Shown piece by piece: positions 1 through 14,100 of a stretch of 64,000 nt of DNA. The DNA comes from Bugulina stolonifera (lineage: Eukaryota > Bryozoa > Gymnolaemata > Cheilostomatida > Bugulidae). A program made the position numbers and the translations under genes. The notes under the pieces were generated by a model that was not told the origin of the DNA, did not search any database, and saw only the letters and a program-made list of their open reading frames with translations. How positions within the stretch are numbered: position 1 is the first letter of the stretch; each line of letters begins with the position of its first letter. The DNA lies in assembly GCA_935421135.1 (NCBI GenBank), contig OW285187.1, forward strand, positions 12,177,929 through 12,241,928. Reading direction: 5' to 3'.

Positions 1-115
1 GCAAGATTTAGATGAGTTACTGATGAGAAGTTGTCCACTGCCACTTAATACAGTAGGTGAAGGTTCACATTGGGCTGTTGAAAGGTCAACTGTAACAAAA
101 TCTACATATAAATAG
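1..115 (+). CDS. 3' end of an unidentified gene (partial)
   Basis: A reading frame is open from base 2 to a TAG at 113-115, giving 37 residues that enter from the left edge of the window. The peptide begins QDLDELLMRSCPLP and ends WAVERSTVTKSTYK. Its composition looks like real protein: charged, no low complexity, unlike the Tyr/Ile-rich noise translations of the AT-rich DNA that follows. It is probably the last part of a terminal exon, with the 3' UTR after it. I do not recognise the family. No splice acceptor can be seen because the exon starts outside the window. The alternative is a chance open frame of 111 bases, which is possible. Confidence 0.4.
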   Translation, partial: QDLDELLMRSCPLPLNTVGEGSHWAVERSTVTKSTYK

Positions 116-2255
116 TCATGCGATGAACTTTACTTTCAGCTAAAACATTTAGAATGTTGTTTTCTAACTTTTCACCAAAACCAAGTCAGCTTTCGATCCA
201 TATATTTCATAAGATTTATATGTTTAGCAATAGCATAAATTGTACGAAACTGAGAACGTTGAATAACATTATACAGTTGTTAATTTATTTTGTGGACATG
301 TAATTATGTTAATGAAATTATATTGTTATAATTATAGCAATAAGTATACACTATGTATATTATACAGTGATTGCAACACGAACAATATATTATCTACTCA
401 CTATCCACTGCAGAAGAGACATGTAGGTAAACGTGTAGCACGAGAGAAATCACAGTTATACTCTGAAACGACTGCATTATCTTCCTGTTTGTTGGTCTAC
501 TGTGACTGGAATAAATACAGCTTTCGTGTTCAGATAATATTATATAGGGCTACTAATAACTGCACATACCTACTACAGTATATGCGTGTACATGTATTGC
601 TTATCTTACTCATGGTCATATCATACACTGATGATTTAATGGTGTATTTGCATAGCATGAGTGATAAATCCCCCACAGTATTATAATTATCTACACTTAT
701 AATCTATATACATACACACGCGTAGGTAAGTGTATTACGTATTGCATAGACATCTACAACGAAAGAATGTATAAATAAGTTGACATCACAAATTCACATC
801 AATAGTCTGACTGGCGGATATCAAGCATGACAATCATATTTTCAAGGTTAATTCACAAAGTTGGTAATGACATGAGGTCAGAGCCGTGATATATAGCCCA
901 GAACTGGTAGATTTTATTTGACACCCACAGAAATCAATGGTTTATCATTTACATAACTTAAAACAATGGCCAATGGGTAATAATCATAACATACACATAA
1001 ACGTCTCACTTATCATCAGAGCAGCATACGGGCACATGTAGGTCACTAATATAACTACACTGTGTTATTGAATGTATATTATAAAAACAGCTATATGTGT
1101 ACTATATTTACATCTCATAAAACATGATTGTGTAATGATAGGGTCATGTGTACATGTACTACAATGTACATAGCATTAACTGTGGAGTTTAAATTACTGG
1201 AGCAACATAATATAACATACTAGTAGTACATGTACATAATACATGGCTTTTATGATATAAGTTTACATTGAGTTTACCAGTGTATCATATTATTATAATA
1301 ATATTATATTATGATACTGTATTCACATGACTTGTATGTTTGACAACAATAATATACATGTAATCTACCTGTGTGTTGGAGTATAATAATAAAATACTAT
1401 AATTAGGAGCTGGCATCAACAATTATTATATATATATTATTATATTAATAGGATCTTGGTTTAGAAATAACAACAGATGATGATTGTAGCTAAGGTAACA
1501 CCATTCTAATAAATGCCACACTTCAACATAAGATGAGAGATCATCATACTGTGGCCCTGTTCATGTTTGGTTGGCAATATTATTGTATTCTTATCACAGA
1601 CCTCCACTCCAAATCGAGGACTCTGGCAGTCTATTGCTGCATAGATAAGTGCTACTGCTAAGTGTTTAAAAATAGATTTTCAAGTATAATAACCCTAATA
1701 ACCTAATAACAGGTAAGACCTTGGAGTATGATGGATAAAATCAAAACAAATTCTTAAAAAGATAACACGCTGGTCTAAGTCAATATTGCAAATCAAAAAG
1801 AAAATTTTAGTTTGTTATAAAGGATGCATTAGATCACTACAATGTTGTCGTTGTAGGCACATGTCATGTTGCACATTGTTGCCCATAGTAACACTATAAA
1901 TGGTTCTTATAGCTAAGATGAGCACCATCGTTACAGTGTGTGACCTTTTAGATAATGCTAAAACTAACAATCTCCTATTTCCAACTCTCTTTATTATTTC
2001 AGCAGAAGTACATGCTTTGGCAGAACTATTTTCACTTTTGAAGGTACAAGATCTGGTGGCCTACACATCCTATAAGGTCATATGATTACTAAATTTATCA
2101 AGTTGGGTAAACTAAAAGTTTGAGGGTTTGACCCTTTTGTAGATTGATGGTAAACTCTACAATGCACTGTATGTATGTATGTACACTGTATTTATATTGT
2201 TTTGCCTGGAAATGGCAAGAATTCTAATCAGAATGGTAGAAAAAAAGGTTTTGTG

Positions 2256-2417
2256 ATGGCCTTTTAGAAATGGCCTTTTAGAAATGGCCTTTTAGAAATG
2301 GCCTTTTAGAAATGGCCTTTTAGAAATGGCCTTTTAGAAATGGCCTTTTAGAAATGGCCTTTTAGAAATGGCCTTTTAGAAAAGGCCTTTTAGAAATGGC
2401 CTTTTAGAAATGGCCTG
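2256..2417. repeat. 14-bp tandem repeat, about 12 copies
   Basis: The unit AAATGGCCTTTTAG is repeated head to tail about twelve times. Copies are almost identical: one has AAAAGG for AAATGG, and the last has CTGTTA. This homogeneity suggests recent expansion or active homogenisation. It lies in gene-free DNA. Confidence 0.95.
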
Positions 2418-2924
2418 TTACAACAGCGAATGCTCATTGGCTGATGTTAAAAAATACTGAGTAAAGAAATCTAAAAGTGATAATCATATGATGGGCCAGC
2501 ATATTTCAACTATAGATATAATATCTACATATGTATATTATATCTATGATTTCAACCCTTCAGATGGCCAGTACTTGTGGCAAAATATAGGATGGAAACC
2601 ACTGTAGAATGAGAAAACTTCAACTTAGGTATAGTAGTATAATATAATATACTGGTGTGAAACATGCCAATCCAGTTCATGGCTGTGAAATCACATCCCT
2701 GACTACTCAATGACAAAATAGTTCTAAAATACCTTGCATAAACTAACATCACATACCAATCCAGCAGTGTGTTGTAGTATTTTACCCCTTTTAATTTGTA
2801 GTTACTTGCTCCTACATAATTGCACTCAAGAGAGGGTAACTCCAGTGCAAAGTAACTACTTGACCTGACTTAATGGTCATTCATACACACATAGAAACTA
2901 TGGAATGTAGTCAATATCGAGAAT

Positions 2925-3035
2925 ACAATATATACGAATATACATATATACGTATATACATATATGCGTATATGCGGTATATACGTATATACGTATATAC
3001 GTATATGCGGTATATACGTATATAAGTATAATACA
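2925..3035. repeat. TATACG/TATATGCG alternating purine-pyrimidine microsatellite
   Basis: About 110 bases of nearly uninterrupted TA, CG and GC steps (TATACGTATATGCGGTATATACG pattern in short variants). Strictly alternating purine-pyrimidine tracts of this kind are simple repeats and can be Z-DNA or cruciform prone. There is no coding potential. Confidence 0.8.
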
Positions 3036-4355
3036 TAGATCATGTATATAACACTGTTGTACATGTACACAGATCTATATACTTCTCATCCTCAACAATT
3101 CATGTATGTGTATTACACTAGACAGATGAGTTGATGCACTGTACATACATGCACATGTATTTGTACTGCAAGCTGTATATCTATATCATGTATGAACCAA
3201 CTGTTTTGCTAATAAGACAACTCCAAATTGTTACCCATAAATAGCTAGGTATAATTTAGTCCACCAACTTTATGAACTAATACCTCGCTAATGAGGGAAG
3301 TTGATCTCCACAAATTAGGCAATTCTATTTTTTTTTAGATACAATAAGAATAGGGACAACTATAATTAGATTCGCTGTATTTTAGATTAACTAATTTAAA
3401 GGGCTCCGTGACACGGTATTGTTGAACAACCTAACATGTTGGTCTTTGCTTAGACAAACAAATGGCTCTATCATGTCCAACAGGATCTAACCGATATTTT
3501 GAGTTGTACCATCTTGACAGTTGACATGACGTGTTCCTATATTTTACATTGTTCCGGTATTGTGCAATTTTGTCCTGCTGGAGATTTTTGCACATATTGT
3601 TATAATACAAGCCAGTCATATTCAACTCCGTCTTGACTCTACCTCGGTATTGAGATGGAGCAAACTTGGTGTGAAAGGAGCTCTTATTTTCTATATTCCT
3701 TAGTTGCTTGCAGCTTCCAAAGTAACACCTCTTACTCTCTACACATGTGTGAAGTTGTATGGTGTTTATTGCTAACACATAGTCACAAGTGTTCTGCATT
3801 TGACACAGGGCTTTGGGTTCGACCTCGGCCTCCTTTGTATGCATCTGAGTTAACACAAGCACAGGAGTCAGAATCCTATTCAGCCTGTTAAGTTGTTTTC
3901 ACTACTAAATTTCAGGCACAGGCCAACTCACAAAAATTTTTCAGGCACACATTCATCACAGAGTCTTAAACACACTGGCATGGGTCAAAGGTAAAGTCCT
4001 CATTTTCGTGCGAAAAAAGCAGGTGTGTCGATGAGCCAAGGATGGTTTCGTCCAGCCGAGCAAAATCCCAGGCCAATTATAACCCTTGTGGCCTAGGCTG
4101 GACAGCCATCTTGGGATTTTTATTTGCTACCCGGGTCTTTGCGAAGACACCTTTAGAAGTTTTTTTGCATATGTGGTGCACTGGATGTGTTCTACCCATG
4201 GACAAACATAACAATATATTATATAAATAATAATATTTATACATGTAATGTATATATCATGATACATGTATACTAAATAATTTTATATATAAATATTATA
4301 TATATTCAGTAGATTTCCCACGCACTTTTGGACACGCCCTGAGGCAATATACAGT

Positions 4356-6310
4356 ATTGCCAAAGTATGCTCCTATGAATACATATATGTATGAGCTGCA
4401 CTGATGAGGTGTCAAACGCTGAAACTGCACACTGTATGCCGATTGAGTACTATGCTCTAAACTGGTAGTAATACCACTTTTTTGAGCACCCTACTTGGGT
4501 GAATCAGACATGTATCATTATGGTGATTAATCTGACCTTTGTATGCACATGTATAAAACGCATGGAATTAGCACAATGTGCCAGTTGTCATTTATTGTAC
4601 TTGGATTTATATACAAGTCAGGGCCGAGTAAGGTACAACTTCTACAACAGTGCGTCATTTTGTACCTGCATTGTAACTTTACACCCAATCTATGAGTGGC
4701 CGACCTTTTTGTATAAGACCTCGGGTGCCTACTATCATGATCTAATTGTCCCTCCCGATGCCTAGTCGTACCTTGTAATATTTTATTACTAATATTTTCT
4801 GGGTTATTATGTGCAGGCCGACTACCCATTGGCCCTCACGGGTGTAGCTGGAAGTGGATTTAGTATAAAGGTGGAGATCTTTTGCTGCGATAACTAGTTA
4901 ACCAGTTGTTCTTTGGACTTCAATAAAGTCACTTCTTTATACTTACATGTATTATAAAGTTTATGATGTTTACTAGTCTAGGAATCCCTTAGCCATTACA
5001 GCAGTAAACAAGTTATAGCTGTGTCATTTTTAGTCAGCCTTGCCACCTAATCAGTGTATGTAACGAAGGAGGGCTGAAGGAGGGCACTCTCAGACTTTCC
5101 TGCACAATCACAAATGCACACATACCATGTTGAGCTGCTAGTCTTGTGCAATTGTTATGGACGACCCCCAGTCTGTCGGCTTGACGACGACCCTTAAGAT
5201 CCTCAAGTTACATAGTTAAATAGTTGTAACATGTTTTATTGATGTAAAGCAATTACATTAAGTAACTGTTATGTTTGGAGAAGTATATAGTATCCAGACG
5301 GCTCTTGCTTTAGGTCGTCTGTTTTAGTAACGGGCTGTGTATCGACGCCTGGAGCCCGCCAGAGGTTACTGGTCGTTTTCTTTGCCGATAAAAGAAGGTC
5401 AGATTATTATAAACATTGCAGTCATTAGTATACTTTCAAGCAGTGAGGATTTATTAAATACACATGTACTTATACTTACATTCATCAATTCTGGAGTGGT
5501 GCTGATTACTAGCAGGACATAAACACAAGCTTATGGCTGTTGAGGCATGAGAGTTCACACAAAGGCTAGGTAGCCATCTAGTTGCATTGCCTAAGCCGTC
5601 GATGGTTGTGGTGCGACTGGGTCGTCTGCACACATCCACAACACAATTCCTGTTGTCTTTAAAAGTTTGAAAGTTCCAGCTCAGTATATTTTACACCTTT
5701 GATGTAAACTTTATATACAATGTACATGTAAGTATTAATAAGTGATTTTATTGAAGTCCAAAGAACAATTGGTTAATTGATTATCGCAGCAAAAGATCTC
5801 GTATATAGTGTTGCCAAGGTGTGCTCCTAGGAATAGTCCTGAGCTGCAATGATGGGGTGTCAAGCACCAAAACAGTACACTGCATGCAGAGTGCTGTTGT
5901 GGATACAGCCAGCGATGGCACTAGAGAGCACATGGGTGTCTCAAAATATAAACAAAAATGGTGACAGCAACCTAGCCTTCTTGTGTATTATCATGCTTCA
6001 ACAGCCTCAAGCTTGTTGTTTCTGCTCCCTAGCTATCAGCACCACTCCAGGATAATTCAGGTAATTAATGAGGTGTATTGAATAAATGATCCACACTGTA
6101 CGAGGGTATAATATTGCATGCACTGATTACAATAATCTGACCTTCTTGTATAGGAAAAGAAGAACAGTCAGGAACGTTCGGCTGGCAATGGAGGAATGTG
6201 CACAGCCAGTTATAATAGCAGACGACCCAATATAAATCAGACCAGTTAATCACTCGATGACTCGGTCATCGTCAAGTGGATGGACTGGGCAGGTCGTCCA
6301 TAACAGTGTA
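4356..6310. repeat. Complex block of diverged inverted and direct repeats
   Basis: Three sets of related segments are visible. Segment A (about 4875-4950) recurs inverted at about 5725-5805, sharing the run around GGACTTCAATAAA. Segment B (about 5147-5580) recurs inverted at about 5958-6310, sharing GTTATGGACGACC, AAGAAGGTCAGATTATT and GGAGTGGTGCTGAT blocks in mirrored order. Segment C (about 4356-4440) recurs in direct orientation at about 5808-5890 (TGAGCTGCAATGATG and similar). Copies differ by roughly one base in six to eight, so this is an old foldback or nested mobile element. No transposase or reverse transcriptase frame is seen. Confidence 0.7.
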
Positions 6311-6949
6311 TTATTGTAATACATACGATACATAATTAACATTATGATAGATTATGCACAAGACGTGTGTTTACTGGTTAGTAAACCATGGGCACAGTTA
6401 TCATTTATGTTGTGCTTATCAGGAGTTATGTCCCCTCTCTCTGTTCGTGATTATACAGCGCATATTACTACAATATTGATTGTCATATGCTCAAAGAAAA
6501 GTTGTCTTTCCATAACCTTTGAGAATAATGTTAGTAAATATTTGTAGATAACAAAGCGAAACTTTCCATGATTTGCTAAGACCAGATAACATCGGTTAAT
6601 AATCGAAGTGTTTAGCACTCGTACACCGATTGGTTTAATAAAATAAGAACAGTCGTAAAAACACATGACAAAATCTGGTACCATACAAATCAAACTGATT
6701 CCAAAGTGGTGTTATTGTACCACTTTGACTGAGTCCAGTTCAGTGAGTAGAATAGTAGTAAAAGAAGACATAAGACATAATGTGAGGTTCAAAGTCTCAA
6801 ATGTTGTCGAAAATCAGATTCAGATCCGCACTAAGAGCCAAATGTGTTTTTGTTATTTTATTCAGTGCTGTAACTGTTATATTTATATTATTCATCTTGA
6901 TCTTCATTCATGTTGATGTTCATGTTGATGTCATGTTGTTCATGATGAT

Positions 6950-7062
6950 CATGATGATGATGGAGTATAAAAAACAACACAACAATAAAAAGACAAAAAA
7001 AAAAATCAACGTGGTTTTTTTTGTTTTTTTATTGTTGTGTTGTTTTTTTCATTCCATCATCA
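6950..7062. repeat. Hairpin with roughly 45-base arms
   Basis: The left arm reads GATGATGATGGAGTA followed by an A-rich run with ACAACACAACAAT. The right arm carries the mirror image ATTGTTGTGTTGT followed by CATTCCATCATCATC. The arms meet around a short TCAACG-containing loop near 7005-7012. Pairing is almost complete apart from small differences in homopolymer length. It may be a degenerate foldback element, a hairpin transcript source, or a by-product of replication slippage. Confidence 0.75.
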
Positions 7063-8115
7063 TCTCAGGTCATTAGATTAATGGTTAATTATCATATGAG
7101 TGTCGAACGATTAAAATGATTGTGAAATGATAATATAATTGCATTTAACATTAAAATTTACTATTAATTATTTAGTATAAATATAATTATTATAATATAA
7201 TTCTCATTCTGATTTTCAATTTTGTTGCTCATTTGCCTTGGTGATTATATTAGTATGATATTTAAATTAAAATAAGATAACAGAAAAATAATATAAATCA
7301 AAGTGAAATAATTTAATGATAATCATAATGAATTTTAATAAAAAATTATAATCAAGAAGAATATTGCAATTAATATTTATAATAAATGTGACAATCATAA
7401 TAATAATGCAACATAGTTGTATGTATGCTGTTCACAGTCTTGTCACAAGACAATTTTTATGAAAATTTTACTTTGTTTAATGAAATAATATTTATATTAG
7501 TAGGCAATGGACAACCATAGATTGTTTAAGTAAGACTCAATTCTACTGTTAGTGCAACCCTACTGTAATAGTTTTATTGAATTTATTTTAATGCCTATAT
7601 TTTATTCATCAGATATTTGACCTAGTTTGTTGAAAGTTTACATGGCATAGGTCCAGAGGCCTCGCTAGATGAATGAGATCCTGCTATCTGTTGTAAAATG
7701 TTGCTTAATTTAAATCTAAGTGTTTATAGTTTGTTTATGTTACTGATTGCAGCTGTTGGATTCTAAGTTGACCTTTGAACTTGAATAATCAGCGACTAAG
7801 ATTTCAAAATCAAAGGTATGGCGGTAAATTCGCACAGGCCTACAAATACTTTACACATAGTGACTGGTAACTGAAAGTTTGGAGAACATAGGCTGAATGT
7901 GTATTTTTCAATTTTACATATATAATTTCATGACTTATGTTTTTAAGCTGTCATAGCAGCGAATCTAAGAATTATGTGGAAGCTTGATCCTACTGTATTA
8001 CGTTATAATATGAGTGCCACTTACAGTGTTGTGCCTTTATAAAATAGGCCTACATGTAGGTCTAATACTAATGATGCTATTTAGGTAGCTATCAAGACCT
8101 CACCTCACTCTTACG

Positions 8116-11100
8116 ATGAATGAAGATGAGGAGAACCTGAATTTTACTTTCGCTGGGTGCGGATTCATGGGTATATACCATGTGGGTGTGGCTAGCTGTT
8201 TACGTGAATACGCCCCCTCTCACACCATCCAACATAAGATTGGAGGGGCGAGTGCAGGAGCAATGGTTGCTGCTTTACTTATTTGTGAAGCGCCCTTAGG
8301 TGAGTTTGTAATTTATATGTTAGTAGATATTTTAGAAATACAAGAATTGTGTGGCCAACCACTTAGTGATTAGTGCATACAGCATAGTGTTATAGTAAAG
8401 CAAGAATGGCTTTTAGTTAGTCTTATTGTGCACCTCCTCCCTGTGGAAGTAGCACCTGGCCGCTAACTGTCACTAATTAACAGTTCAGATAATATTTCCT
8501 AATATTCAGTTAACTGAAAGCTATAATTTTACAATAATTACCATCCTGTGCTCATTATTATGATGCAAGTGATACAATGTACTAACACCCTTTATTAGAG
8601 TGCTACCTCTATTTAGATAGCTAGAATTGGTAGGATACATAAACAATCAGAGAGAATTTGCTATCAACTGTAATGGCTGGTTATGCAATATAGTTTTTGC
8701 TTGGTGATTTTGTACTAGTTGAACTGGAATACTATTTTGTCTACTAATCCTAGGTTACTACTAAGTTGCACCATTTCTATTGTATGAACTCAGTTTGAAC
8801 TTAGCTATTACAAGTCATGTCAATATGTGTTGGCACGAGGCCAGAAGTTTTACAACTAGTGTAGGTCAATATTACTATGCTACTTATTGATTAATTATTA
8901 ATAATACTCAATATAGACTTGGAATACACAATATAATATACAGAAGTACAATATGTAGTTAGCAATTGCAGCTGCTGGCAATAAGGTTGATGTGTGGTTT
9001 TGTTTTTGAATTGGTAACTGACTAACTGTACCAGTTTGGTAGGAGGCTAAAAATCAAAGTCAATATGAGAGGAAAATTCAGCACGTGTTTTGCTACGTGA
9101 TCTACGTGATGCGGACTACGTGCTAGCTACTTATCTTACACAAATAGAAGGGGCCTGGAATTTACCCTGCATAATTATTTGGCTCATTGCCCATGTGTAA
9201 TTAATGCTACCTCATAACTAGAGCACCCTAGATATTGACACTCCCACCTTCACGACAATGTACTTGTGGTCAAGGTTGATCCAGAGATAGTAGCTTATAT
9301 TATAGTACTGGAAATGTTTTGGGTAAGCTAGTTTGTGATAGAAAGTCTTGCAAACAAGAAAACTTCACCATTCACAGTTACATTTTGAAATCGGGTATCA
9401 CTCTTCTCACACAATGTAGTGAAGGCCCCAGAGGGGGTAAGGAGGGTAGGGTAGGACTTTTGATGTGGACTTTACATATATATAACATACAGGTTACTGT
9501 ACAAGCTGGACACTGAAGTTGGCAGCCAAAGCTAGGAAAAGGTCATTAGGTCCCATGCACCCATCATTCAACATCACAGAGCACTTACGGAGTGGACTGG
9601 ATGAGATTTTACCTGCCAATGCGCATGAGATCTGTACCAGCAGATTGCATGTCTCCATGACACGAGTGCGGGATGCAAAAAATGTGATCATTTCCAAATT
9701 TGAATCTCGAGAAGACTTGATTCAGGTTAGATATTTGCGACTTCCTGTAGTTAGATTTTTAGACTTGCTTTGCTATCTGGGAATGTACTGTGCCACTCTA
9801 TCTGAAACTGGGACAGCCAACTACAAGTCCTTGTGATAGACCTAATACTAATACATGTACTAATCATAAAGGTCTATAATTCTGTTTTACAGGCCCTGTT
9901 ATGCAGTGCTTTTATTCCTTTCTGGTCTGGCTTTGTACCTCCATTATATAAAGGGGAGGTAAGTATTGCAGCTATTAGAAGTCTTTTGTTAGCCATACTA
10001 CCACATGTAGAAGCACTGTACATGTACATTCTAGAATACACTGTATAGGTATTAGCCTATTGGTATTTGAATGCTGAAAGCTCTTTCTTCACTACATGCA
10101 GTGAGAAGCACAAATTGCTATCAACTGCTCAAGGAAAAATAATATAATATAATATACATGTAATGTAATATAATACTTATATGATATTACTCAACCATTG
10201 CCAATGTACTGTTGAAACTTATTGCAAGATATGAACTGAAATGCACATGTATTTATACAGTATATTTGAGTTCATATCTTGCAATAAATGAGCCAAATGA
10301 TAGCTACACTATATATTATATGTGGTGGACTGTTACTACACTGGACTAAACCTTACTTACTGATTGATTTTAGACTAGTGGGTGTAATGCTGGTTGTATA
10401 TACATAGCCATTTGTATATCTGTAACATAAACATGAAACTGCAGCAACTTGATCCTAAAGGGCACAAGAAGTATTATAGTATATTATAAGGAAGAATGCT
10501 AGTAGTTGTATTGCCTTATTACAGAGGTATGTCGATGGTGCTCTTAGTGACAATCTTCCCAGAATCAACAAATACACAATAACTGTGTCACCTTTCGCTG
10601 GCCGTAGTGACATTTGTCCAAAGAATGAGTCTCCAAATATTCATTACATGTTCCTCTCCAACACAAGCGTTCAGCTGAGTGCGAAGAACTTGTACAGGAT
10701 GTCCAGAATCATGTTCCCTCCCCACCCGGAGAAGCTGAGTAAAATCTGTAAACAAGGATTTGAAGACGCTCTCGCCTATTTGAAAAACAATCGTAAGTTA
10801 ACTGACCATACAATAGGGGAAAGAATGCTTGTAGATTTGTTTGTGATTGTACAAGTGTTAGCTGAAACTCGTTTTTATTGTATTGCTTGTTCTTCCATAG
10901 AAATTATTAAAAAGAGTACTAAGTTAAAAAATTGTTATTTAGAATTTCGACTGTTCTCAGCTGGTAGGCCTGCAATGTTGCGATCAATTCACGCGCAATT
11001 ATTACAAAATAACAAAATAATTTTTATTTCGTGTTGATGCGCTATAGCAGCTAAAATCAACCATGGTGGAGTTTTGTGGAGCTCCACGGTTTTTGTACCG

Positions 11101-14100
11101 AAAAAAAAACGCTATGCCCTTACGTGGTGTTTCGATTCCAAACTGTATAACATGCAAGGACATGTTTGAGTTGTATAACAAAGTGTTTAGTGCCAAACCA
11201 AAAGATAAGGGAATTCTCTCATGCTATAGATTTCCTACTCAAGATTAGATTAATCGTAAATATTGAAGACTAGTAGATCAAAGTTCAATATTGTAGTATG
11301 CAACAGGATAGAGAACTACAATGCTTACCAGCTATTAGCTAACTGACGATGGATCACAAGTTATAAGATTATTATCTCATCTCATATAATTGGTAAAGGG
11401 GTAAATAAAGATGTTGAATTTGTTGGAAGCAGGAGACTTGGATTTTTGAGCTCGGGAATAATTGCTCTTCAATGTTATACATTTAGTTTATATCCCCTGT
11501 GTCCACCAATTTATTCAGGTCCGGGTGGACCAACACCAAATCTTTAGAGTAGGTGGAAAATTAACAAAGATTCTTTGGGTCAGGTAACTCCACTTCCTGT
11601 CAAAATTAAAGATCTGAAATTTTACTTTTGTATTTTTTAACCAATGGCAGCACCTTGAAATCATCTGTTGAGGTCAAGGTTGTATCTTCGTTGGTTGCTC
11701 AGTTATATCTTGTCGGAATTATCAGAATGTCTTATTATGTTTTGTAGCTTCTGTTACAGTTAGTGACAGTCAGTTAGTTAGTTATAGTAGTGTAGTAGTG
11801 GTTTAGGCTATAGTTGCCCGTGCTGGAGTCCTAGGATTGATTCCACAGCATGGAAAAAATGTTTTTCAATTTTTTAAACAGTTAATCAACAGTTGGAATT
11901 GATTTAGGGGTAGGAAAATTGTGTATCAAGATTAAAAATATAAACTGAATTTTAAATACTTGAATTTTTAAGTTCAATTTTTAAATTTTCGAAAGTTATG
12001 ACAATTTTATCGGATAAATGGTAAATCAGCAGACCTCATCATAGATAAATGTTTACAATTCTTTCACGTGTCGTATAATATTTTCAAAATTTATTACGTT
12101 TTCTAGATTCACTGTTGAATTTATTGCTGTGTGTGTAGACTTGCCAGTGCTATTAGATGTGTATTGATTATTTTAAAACAAACCAGTTACTAGTACATAC
12201 TTTGAACCAGATGGGGAGACAATCCCTAAATTAGGTGAGAATTTACTATAAAATGTAATTGGAATGACTCTATCATTGATGTACCATTATCTAGAACATC
12301 GGGTTAGTCATATGGCTAGGATTACTGATTTGGTAACTCAAAGGTACAAGGTTTGATCCATGTTTTACCATTATACATGCAGTGTGTGCAGTGTTATTGC
12401 GTGCATATCATCTGCTATAAATACTAGTAATGCTAAACACTGCATATTTACAGAGATGATAACTTGTTCTCGACACTTAGCCATTCGCTCAGTTCTCTCT
12501 CGTACAGCTTCAGTGTACAATATGAATGACGTCGTCAGAGAAGCTGAAGCTGAGGATGAACATGATAGCTGTGAACACTGTGTTGCTAGCCAATCAAAAG
12601 ACAGAGATCTTCATCCAAGTGTTATCACAGGTCAGCACTTTATATGTATGATTACATATTTGTTTACTCTACTGATCTACTCTACTTTCACACAAGATGT
12701 TTTGGCAGAACAGCTCCGTTGTCTGTTTGCTTGGTTTTTTGAGTAGTGCATAGTACCAGTCCACCAGTGACCTTAATTAGTATACAGCCAATAACCAATT
12801 ACATAATTGGATTCGTTGTATTAAATTACAACAGTACTCCGTGGCGTCAGGACTGAAAAGACTATCATGTTAGTCGGCGCATGGATTTGCTCTAGAACGA
12901 GGCTCTGAAGGCAGAAAAAGAACAATCAGCCTCTTGTGTAGCCGATACTTTAGCCGGAATTAAATGTTACTATGGATACTGTAATACCGGGTGTAATACG
13001 GAGTAACACTGAACATAAAAATCATTTAGTTATGCAGATGTGTCAAATAAAATATTTACTGCAAAGTTTACGAATCTGTAAAAGTTGATTTTTTTTGTAG
13101 CTTTGGAAGAAGCCATAGATGTTGTGAATTCCAACTACATGTTATACATGAAGAATATGAGGAGTTATCGTACTTTCTCCGTTCTATGCTCTCCCATATA
13201 CTTACCATTTGATGTCACCATTGCAGTATTATCCAAGTATGAACTACTTTAGCTTACATAATCTTTGCTGGGTGTAGTAAGTGGAATTATTTAGGATCAA
13301 AATAATCTTTTATTCACTATCAGGTATTAGTATAACAGTTGTAATTAATCGAATAGCCAATCATTTCAATCATTTCAAATCATGTGACCCATGTTATATA
13401 ACAATTGTCGATGTATCTAGGTACAAGGCACATTTTTACTTTTGACCTAAGTAACATTTGAGTCTTTTTCCAGCTAGAGGTAATTCTATTACTGATCATA
13501 CCCACTGTTAATGCCTGCTGACGATAGCTGCTGGTCATAACTACTGCAAACGAAGCATTCATATGGATTACTGTATAGAGGGTTTACCTGTGTCGTTGTA
13601 AAATTGTAGAATAATAAAGTGGCTACCAACACTACATCAAGATATAAAGTGGTTGGCTGAGTTGGTGATGTGGTACACTAAACTATTATCTGGTAAAGTC
13701 ATAACCAAAGGAAAGCATACCTACACAGCCAAGTAAGTGTTAACTAAAACGTTGAACAGTATCTCTCAAGTATATCTCTCATGCTTTTATTCATTTCTTT
13801 ATTGAAGTCAGGTTTGAATTAAATTTCACTCAGTTTCGTAACTAATGCAGGTGGTTGAAGTACTTACTAATAATATAATATATTCTTGATACACTTTTCT
13901 GACTTCTCATATTCGTATCATGTTTGTGTCTTTGAACTTTTTGCAGATTTGTATGCCAGTTCGCCATCACAGAAGTGCAGCACACCGATATAACATCTGA
14001 TATGGTGATGACATCAAGGTCTAGAATCAGAGATCAACGATTTGGATTTGACCTTGGGTTGAGTACCGCTGAAAACCTAGAATATGTTCAGAACTTGAGA

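Larger units (their letters stand above)
116..8115. other. 8 kb without a supported gene
   Basis: AT-rich spacer. The open frames in it are short and Tyr/Ile/Cys-rich, with no recognisable domain. It contains a 14-bp minisatellite, a TATACG-type microsatellite, a complex inverted and direct repeat block (4356-6310) and an A/T-rich hairpin (6950-7062), listed separately. The final few hundred bases (about 7,600-8,115) should hold the promoter and 5' UTR of the lipase gene, but no clear promoter element is visible. Confidence 0.6.

Noticed and set aside
3431..3862. 143-codon minus-strand frame in the left spacer.
   Set aside because: No domain, overlapped by an equally long frame on the other strand, and composition unlike the verified genes here. 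Some blocks resemble a segment near 12,820, so it is more likely an old repeat.
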